DNA from: Hoplostethus atlanticus
Lineage: Eukaryota > Chordata > Actinopteri > Trachichthyiformes > Trachichthyidae
Reading direction: 5' to 3'
DNA: 64,000 nt
Assembly: GCA_034670405.1 (NCBI GenBank)
Contig: JAXDDX010000007.1
Span: 6,351,501 to 6,415,500 of the forward strand
Below are positions 59,136 to 64,000 of this stretch, piece by piece. Positions within the stretch are counted from its first letter, which is position 1. Each line of letters opens with the position of its first letter. The position numbers were made by a program, and so were the translations under genes. Under the pieces are notes generated by a model. That model was given only the letters and a program-made list of their open reading frames with translations, did no database searches and was not told the DNA's origin.

Positions 59136-59284
59136 TACCTATATTTTTCCTCGAAAAAGAAAGAGGCTAAATGTTTTTTTTTCTTTCACTTTCTCTTTCT
59201 TCTTCTCCTCATTGTTAACTGCCTTGGGTACTATGAAAGCCGCTCTTAAATTAAAGTAATTATTATTATTATTATTATTATTAG
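59136..59284 (+). mobile_element. LINE 3' tail ending in (ATT)n, inserted at broken exon 10
   Basis: Lipoxygenase homology stops at 59135. The following sequence ends gccttgggtactatgaaag, then cgctcttaaattaaa, then (TTA)n at 59259-59283, the standard 3' end of fish LINE families. Confidence 0.6.
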
Positions 59285-60819
59285 TTTGCTCACTGCTTTT
59301 GAATTCTGTCTCTTCGTCACTTCCTGTGCTCAGAGAAAACCTGAGCATAGGAAGTACCTACCAGGATCCAAAACTTCATTGGGTGAATGGAGCGAATCTA
59401 CAGCAGCTCAATGAACTAGACTGATAAGGCGCTTGTATTTTTACATTAAAAAGTTACATAATGCAGCTTTACTGCAACTTTTCCATAAAAACATATTGCC
59501 CTATTTTCAATCTAAATTATGTCATATGAAACCCAGCCATCAACGATGCATGAGACCCTGGTTTTTCCCATTCTGGCCCCTGTGATCAGGCATAACCACT
59601 GGCAAGAAATCTTTGTGGTGCCCTGAAAATGATGCCTTTGATGTATTAGGAAAACAAGGGCGAGAATTACAGCATGATCTGCAGGCTATCTTGGACTGTA
59701 GTAGGTGCAGTGTAGCATGGCAAATAACAAATAGATCTTTGGACAGTCTCCAAGCAATAAAGAACAGTGATAAGCAGCGCAATAAAACCAGAATAATTAT
59801 CACTGCCTTTACTGAATGGAAAGAGGAGCAGCAAGGCATGCCGATGCAGCAGCAGACGTGACTTCTTCTATCAGGTAAAACATCTCCTCCATCTTTAGCA
59901 CAAGAGCAAAAGTCCTGTCGGGTGGCAGAGTTCTTTTTTGTTACTACTCTAATTCTATGGTGTTGCTACACCCTTTAAAGTACATTATGTATCAGGGAGA
60001 ATATATGAATTTGCTTATTGTTATTGTGTATTTACAAGGCATTACAAGGTAATTACAAGGTAATATTTACACTGAGATAAAGACACTGTAAAATAATGCA
60101 TTACCTTCTGAAGCTCCCAGCCTATCCTATGAGGCACTTGGCTTTGATTTGTATGTTTTCTCTTCCATTTAACTCTGAGCAGCCGTAGTTCGCAGACCCC
60201 ACACACTGTGCACATATGACACAGATATATGACTTCTATTCATACAACCAGCTGTTTGTATATTTCGCAAGACCAGCTTGTTCCTACAATTTAGACAACT
60301 TGGTGAAGTGCACTGTTGCCTTAAGGGAAAAAACCCAGCTTTGGACTGTATGTGTGAAGGCGATGTGCATCGAACATTAGCCTCATGGACATGACTGTAG
60401 AGACTTGATTTATGTATTTGCCAAAGGCATTTTCCATGTCCTATGTGGTTGGTCTACCTTTCTTCCATCAGGTAATGAGGGTTATATTCATGACTTGACT
60501 TCATACAGAAACCAAGCACACAAACAACTGAATACATCCATTCCTCAGCGGCAACTTTCCAACTGAAGTACTGGTCATGAGGCTTAGGTCAACTCAGAGA
60601 GGTTGCACCTCTGCCTTAATGAGATTGCTTCAGAAGGGAGCAACAAACATGATAGGACAAAATGAAAATAGAAAGCAAAGATTATTGGAGTAAATTCCAT
60701 TCCAGGGTCCCTAGGTACCTCATGCCTGGGGCACCCTGCTGTGCGCTGAGAGTCAGTATTTCAAATTCTCCTCATTTTTCTTTTACTTTATGTTAATCCA
60801 TCCAACCTTACTCTCTTGT

Positions 60820-61362
60820 GCCAACAGCCATCCGGCTGTACAATGCTACCTCCAGTGTCAACCCCTGAGTCTGCTGCTGTTTGCCCCCCCCCCATCTTGA
60901 CTGGGTGCATCACCGCCTGGTATGGCAACAGCAGAGCCCTCGACCGCAAAGTGCTGCAGAGGGTGGTGTGGACGGCCGAGTACATCACTGGGGCCGAGCT
61001 ACCTGCCATGCTGGACGTCTATACCAGGCAGTGTCAGAGGAAGACCCTGAAAATCACCAAACAGAGATCTACTCCATCCCTACCCTGCACTGACTCTATG
61101 CACCCTATGCCTCCTGTACTTACACACTTTATATTTTTGATATTTATATTTCTAATGTACTGTGTATTATTGCCTATGTACAACTGAACGTACTCCTAAA
61201 GCTAATTTATTGCCCCTAGTTTGCACAAACTGTATATTTTTTATATTCTATTCTATCTATATATTTTGTAGCTTGCATATTGTATATTGCTGTGCTTCTT
61301 TCTTGTTACATTGTACATCCACTGCTGCATAACTGCAATTTCTAATCTAATCTAATCTAATT
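60820..61362 (+). mobile_element. Non-LTR retrotransposon ORF2 C-terminal fragment with (TCTAA)n tail
   Basis: Decayed frame ILTGCITAWYGN, LQRVVWTAEYITGAELPAM and YTRQCQRKTLKI are typical of a common fish LINE C-terminus. It ends in tctaatctaatctaatctaa (61341-61362). It fills the gap left by the deletion of most of lipoxygenase intron 10 plus exons 11-12. The clade was not assigned. Confidence 0.75.
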
Positions 61363-61883
61363 CATAGTATTCACGTGACGTCACGGACCTATGGGCACGC
61401 CCACCTGGAGGGCAAAACAAAGCCTTCTTTCATTGCCTGCCAGCTACAACATTGGTTATCTTTTACCAACAACTGTACTTGTACTTTACTATATACTTTA
61501 TATGGCATTTAACTCAGATGTATAGATGTATATTTTGTTGTCAAAGCTTTGACATGTAATAGCTCCAGGACCATCTATAATACTAATAACATCTATAATG
61601 TTAACAGCATGTTCATGATGTCAGGCCTTCATATAATAATGAATGAATTCATCTGTTATAGTATGACTATGGTGGTTGGATGCCCAACACTCCCATCTCC
61701 TTGCAACGCCCTCCACCCACCACTAAGGGCTTATCAAGCGAGAGCACTATGCTGCAGACGTTCCCAGACATCAACACAACAGTGCAGGGCATGTCCACCA
61801 TGTGGCTACTCAGCAAGCAGTCCACTGACTTTGTAAGTGTCCGTTGCTTCATCAACAATTATATTAAACATATTTATGTTCCA

Positions 61884-62128
61884 CGGTAGCTCAGTGGTTA
61901 GTGCCGTTGCTCTCCAGCAAGAAGGTCCTGGACTTGAATATCGGCTGTGGTCCTTTCTGGTGGAGTTTGCAAGTTCTCCTCCTCCAATGGATTGGAGACT
62001 CTATATTACCCTTAAGTGTGAGCATGAGTGTTTGTCTGTGTTCAACCTGTGATGGATTGGCGACCTGTCTAGGGTGATTCCCTGCCTTCTGCCCAATGCA
62101 TGCTGGGATAGCGGGTATGAATGAATGA
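61884..62128 (+). mobile_element. tRNA-like SINE with target-site duplication
   Basis: The head ggtagctcagtggttag resembles a tRNA A box and ggtcctggacttgaat a B box. The body (ggattggcgacctgtctagg; tgcatgctgggatagc) matches a common fish repeat. The tail is (ATGA)n. It is flanked by a 14-bp duplication, atatttatgttcca (61870) and atatttacgttcca (62129), with one mismatch. It is absent from copy 1 intron 13. Confidence 0.85.
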
Positions 62129-62152
62129 ATATTTACGTTCCAAGTGTATAAC

Positions 62153-62185
<33 letters not shown>
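62153..62185. repeat. (TTAG)n microsatellite
   Basis: Eight TTAG units in the last intron of the lipoxygenase pseudogene, just after the SINE duplication. Confidence 0.9.
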
Positions 62186-62540
62186 AGTTTCAGTGAAATG
62201 ACAGCACAGCCAAAATACCCTCTCATCACATGTTTAATATAAGTCATGCTGGAACTGTATGAGAGCACATCTCTGGGAATGGTGTTTTTTTATTATTCTT
62301 TATATCTGACAAAACTATTGTAAGATTCTTGTTCTTGTTTTTTAACCTATTTTAACATACAGTAATGTTGAATCTCTTCAGGTGCCTTTTGGCCGGTACC
62401 CAGAGGAACATTTCAGTGAGGACATTCCCCGCAAGTTGATAAAGGATTTTCAAGGAGAACTTGAAGTTTTAACTGCAGTTGTCAAGGCCAGAAACAAGAG
62501 TCTGGAAGTCCCATACACATACATGGACCCAGCGGTGTAG

Positions 62541-64000
62541 CCATTTGAACATTAAAGGTGTAACCCTTTTCTTTCAGCTTTCCAGTGATGATGTTTCATA
62601 TTGTTCTTATACTTGGATTGGGTGCAAACTTTACAAGGGATGTGTCTCTAAAGCTCCATTTAAGAGGGCTGACAATAAAAACATAGATAATGGATAATTG
62701 TATTGTTTTGACGTTAGAGTCCTTTTAGTATACCGTTATATTTGTAACATCATTACTAGAAATAAAACTTCAATTGTAAAGTGTCTGAAGAAAATATCCG
62801 GTGTCTGGAGCACAGATCCAGCAGTTTATGAAAATAATAGCAGGCAATGGCAAAGTTATATAAGCCACACATAAAAAGGATGACATGATGAATGAAATAT
62901 GTTTTAAAACATTATGCTGAACATGTATTTCCTGCACTGCTTTTCAATTTCAATAGGCAATTTACCATCTATCTTCATCTGCACGGATTACTTTGGCCTT
63001 CCTACAGGGCTCCACTTCCATATTCTCTTTTTACAAGCGCCCATGTGGCCACATCAGCCAGAAACATTTCCAGGGCTACACTGAAGTAGAGAGCATTATT
63101 TCTATGGAAGAAATATGACATGATTTCCTACATCAGTTGATTTGTGTAATCTGAAAATAATGTTTTGGTTTGACAAATATTGTTTGTTGTGTAATTAGTT
63201 ATACTGATATGCCATTTTTCCTCCGATTAACAGCAAATTCAAAAGGGCACACTCTACTGTACGTTTTATAAGTACTAACTTTACTAATAATAATTGAAAA
63301 TGATAAGAATTTGTATCAAGCTGCTTAAAAGAGCAGTGGGGCTTTTTCTCTCTGGTGTCACAATTTCAGAAAAGAAACTCTGAAATGATAAATGACCATC
63401 CTCTACTCTCTTGCCTCCAAGCAAGATATATAACCTCTAACTGCTCGCTTTAGAGCGGTAGAGCTGCGGTGGTCGCCGGCAGCTCCCTGGTGAGTGTTGT
63501 ACTCCGCTTGCAGCTACTTCCCAGGGCTGTTGTTGTAAATACGTTTGTGTTGTTGGTCATCTTGTCTGTTTCAATAAGATTGTCAAAAAGTAAATGTGCC
63601 TCTAGTTCTCACCCTGAATCTATCTGGAAAGAGGACTTACACTTTTTTCCCTAAAATGTTTACACACTAACACTGGAACGTGAGGCACAACCGAAACCAC
63701 TCCAATTTGCCAAACATTACAGCACAATTCTGTACATTTAGCACAATCTCCATAACTAAAATATTTTGTGTTCACATAGAAAGCACTGCCATTCAAAATG
63801 CTAAACTGAAATTACCCATGGACCACAGTGGTGACTGGTGACAGGCACAAACACACAAGCTGTTCGACAAACAGAGCAGAGGGCCAAAGGTGAGCGCTCC
63901 TGTTTTGGAGTTGAATCAATGGCAGGATTGCAGAGAGCGGTAGAGGGAGAGGAAGGGTGTGGGGAGGAGGAGGAGGAGGAGGAGGAGGAGGAGGATACTT
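62541..64000 (+). other. 3' flank of the lipoxygenase pseudogene
   Basis: Homology to the copy 1 3' flank fades near 63010. Beyond it I see no gene. The stretch 63430-63600 is less AT-rich but has no recognisable coding pattern. The window ends in a purine tract. Confidence 0.5.
63963..63994 (+). repeat. (GAG)n trinucleotide tract
   Basis: About ten GGA/GAG units at the right window edge within a longer purine-rich run; possible triplex-forming sequence. Confidence 0.9.

Larger units (their letters stand above)
55544..62540 (+). pseudogene. Lipoxygenase ALOXE3-like pseudogene (copy 2)
   Basis: Recognisable exons: 1 (55544-55696), 2 (55929-56134), 3 (56281-56362), 5 (57437-57540), 6 (57811-57977), 8 (58566-58770), tail of 9 (about 58919-58935), first half of 10 (59053-59135), 13 (61662-61832), 14 (62382-62540). 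Exons 4, 7, 11 and 12 are absent. Exon 2 has a net +1 nt in a C-rich run. Exon 8 has a net +1 nt before the HxxxxH helix that brings a TGA into frame near 58669. Exon 12, carrying the third and fourth iron ligands, is gone. In exon 14, 13 nt are deleted between GTG repeats, giving GCG GTG TAG and losing the final Ile ligand. A Tc1 element sits between exons 3 and 5, LINE pieces after exon 10, and a SINE between 13 and 14. It cannot encode an active enzyme. Confidence 0.92.
54080..63010 (+). repeat. Tandem duplication unit 2 (tbck 3' end, promoter C, lipoxygenase pseudogene)
   Basis: Second copy of 41036-53470, shortened by loss of several exons and most of intron 10. Identity is uneven: intron 9 and intron 12 remnants are almost identical to unit 1, while the promoter and intron 1 are strongly diverged. 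The 3' homology is last seen near 63010 (tgcacggattactttggc). Confidence 0.82.

Noticed and set aside
61884-61960. Possible tRNA gene (A- and B-box-like sequence)
   Set aside because: No cloverleaf can be drawn with confidence, and the body, (ATGA)n tail and target duplication identify a SINE.
63430-63660. Possible first exon of a downstream gene
   Set aside because: Slightly higher GC and a gtgagt-like site at 63490, but no promoter motif or recognisable protein; the window ends too soon.
1-64000. CRISPR arrays, bacterial operons, rRNA genes
   Set aside because: Nothing of this kind is present; the only spaced direct repeats are the short tandem repeat at 17413 and microsatellites.

Overview
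This window is nuclear DNA of a ray-finned (teleost) fish; the species cannot be named from the sequence. It has many short exons with GT/AG boundaries inside large AT-rich introns, long CA/GT microsatellites, several families of fish Tc1-like DNA transposons, L2-type LINE fragments and a tRNA-like SINE. No bacterial or phage gene organisation is present.

Positions 342-41102 (+) hold the 3' 24 coding exons of tbck (TBC1 domain containing kinase). They encode a pseudokinase domain, a linker, a TBC Rab-GAP domain and a C-terminal rhodanese-like domain. The first exons lie left of the window. The coding exons sum to a clean open frame (2 nt of a split codon plus 825 codons including the stop). 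The introns carry most of the transposon debris, including a 1.75-kb DNA element with nested retroelement fragments, a Tc1-like element with an internal inverted duplication, and two copies of a palindromic MITE.

About 0.9 kb after the tbck stop, in the same direction, lies a complete 14-coding-exon animal lipoxygenase gene (42567-52899, 670 aa). It is most like the ALOXE3 (hydroperoxide isomerase) group and keeps all five expected iron ligands (H367, H372, H547, N551 and C-terminal I670). A TATA-type promoter and a non-coding first exon precede it. Intron 10 contains a 5'-truncated L2-type LINE next to an older LINE.

From about 54080 to 63010 the block [last part of tbck exon 24 + tbck 3' flank + lipoxygenase promoter + lipoxygenase body] is repeated in tandem. 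This second lipoxygenase is a pseudogene. It lacks exons 4, 7, 11 and 12, most of 9 and half of 10. It has frameshifts in exons 2 and 8, a lost splice acceptor ahead of the ATG, and a 13-nt deletion that removes the C-terminal isoleucine ligand. A third copy of the promoter with its first exon, without a gene body, lies between the two units (about 53880-53985), so there were probably once three units. Similarity between the copies is patchy: some introns are nearly identical while the promoters and intron 1 are strongly diverged. This suggests gene conversion or duplications of different age.

The main interest of the window is this decaying tandem array: birth by a breakpoint inside the last exon of the neighbouring gene, an orphan promoter, and decay through microhomology deletions, a palindrome-centred breakpoint and transposon insertions.
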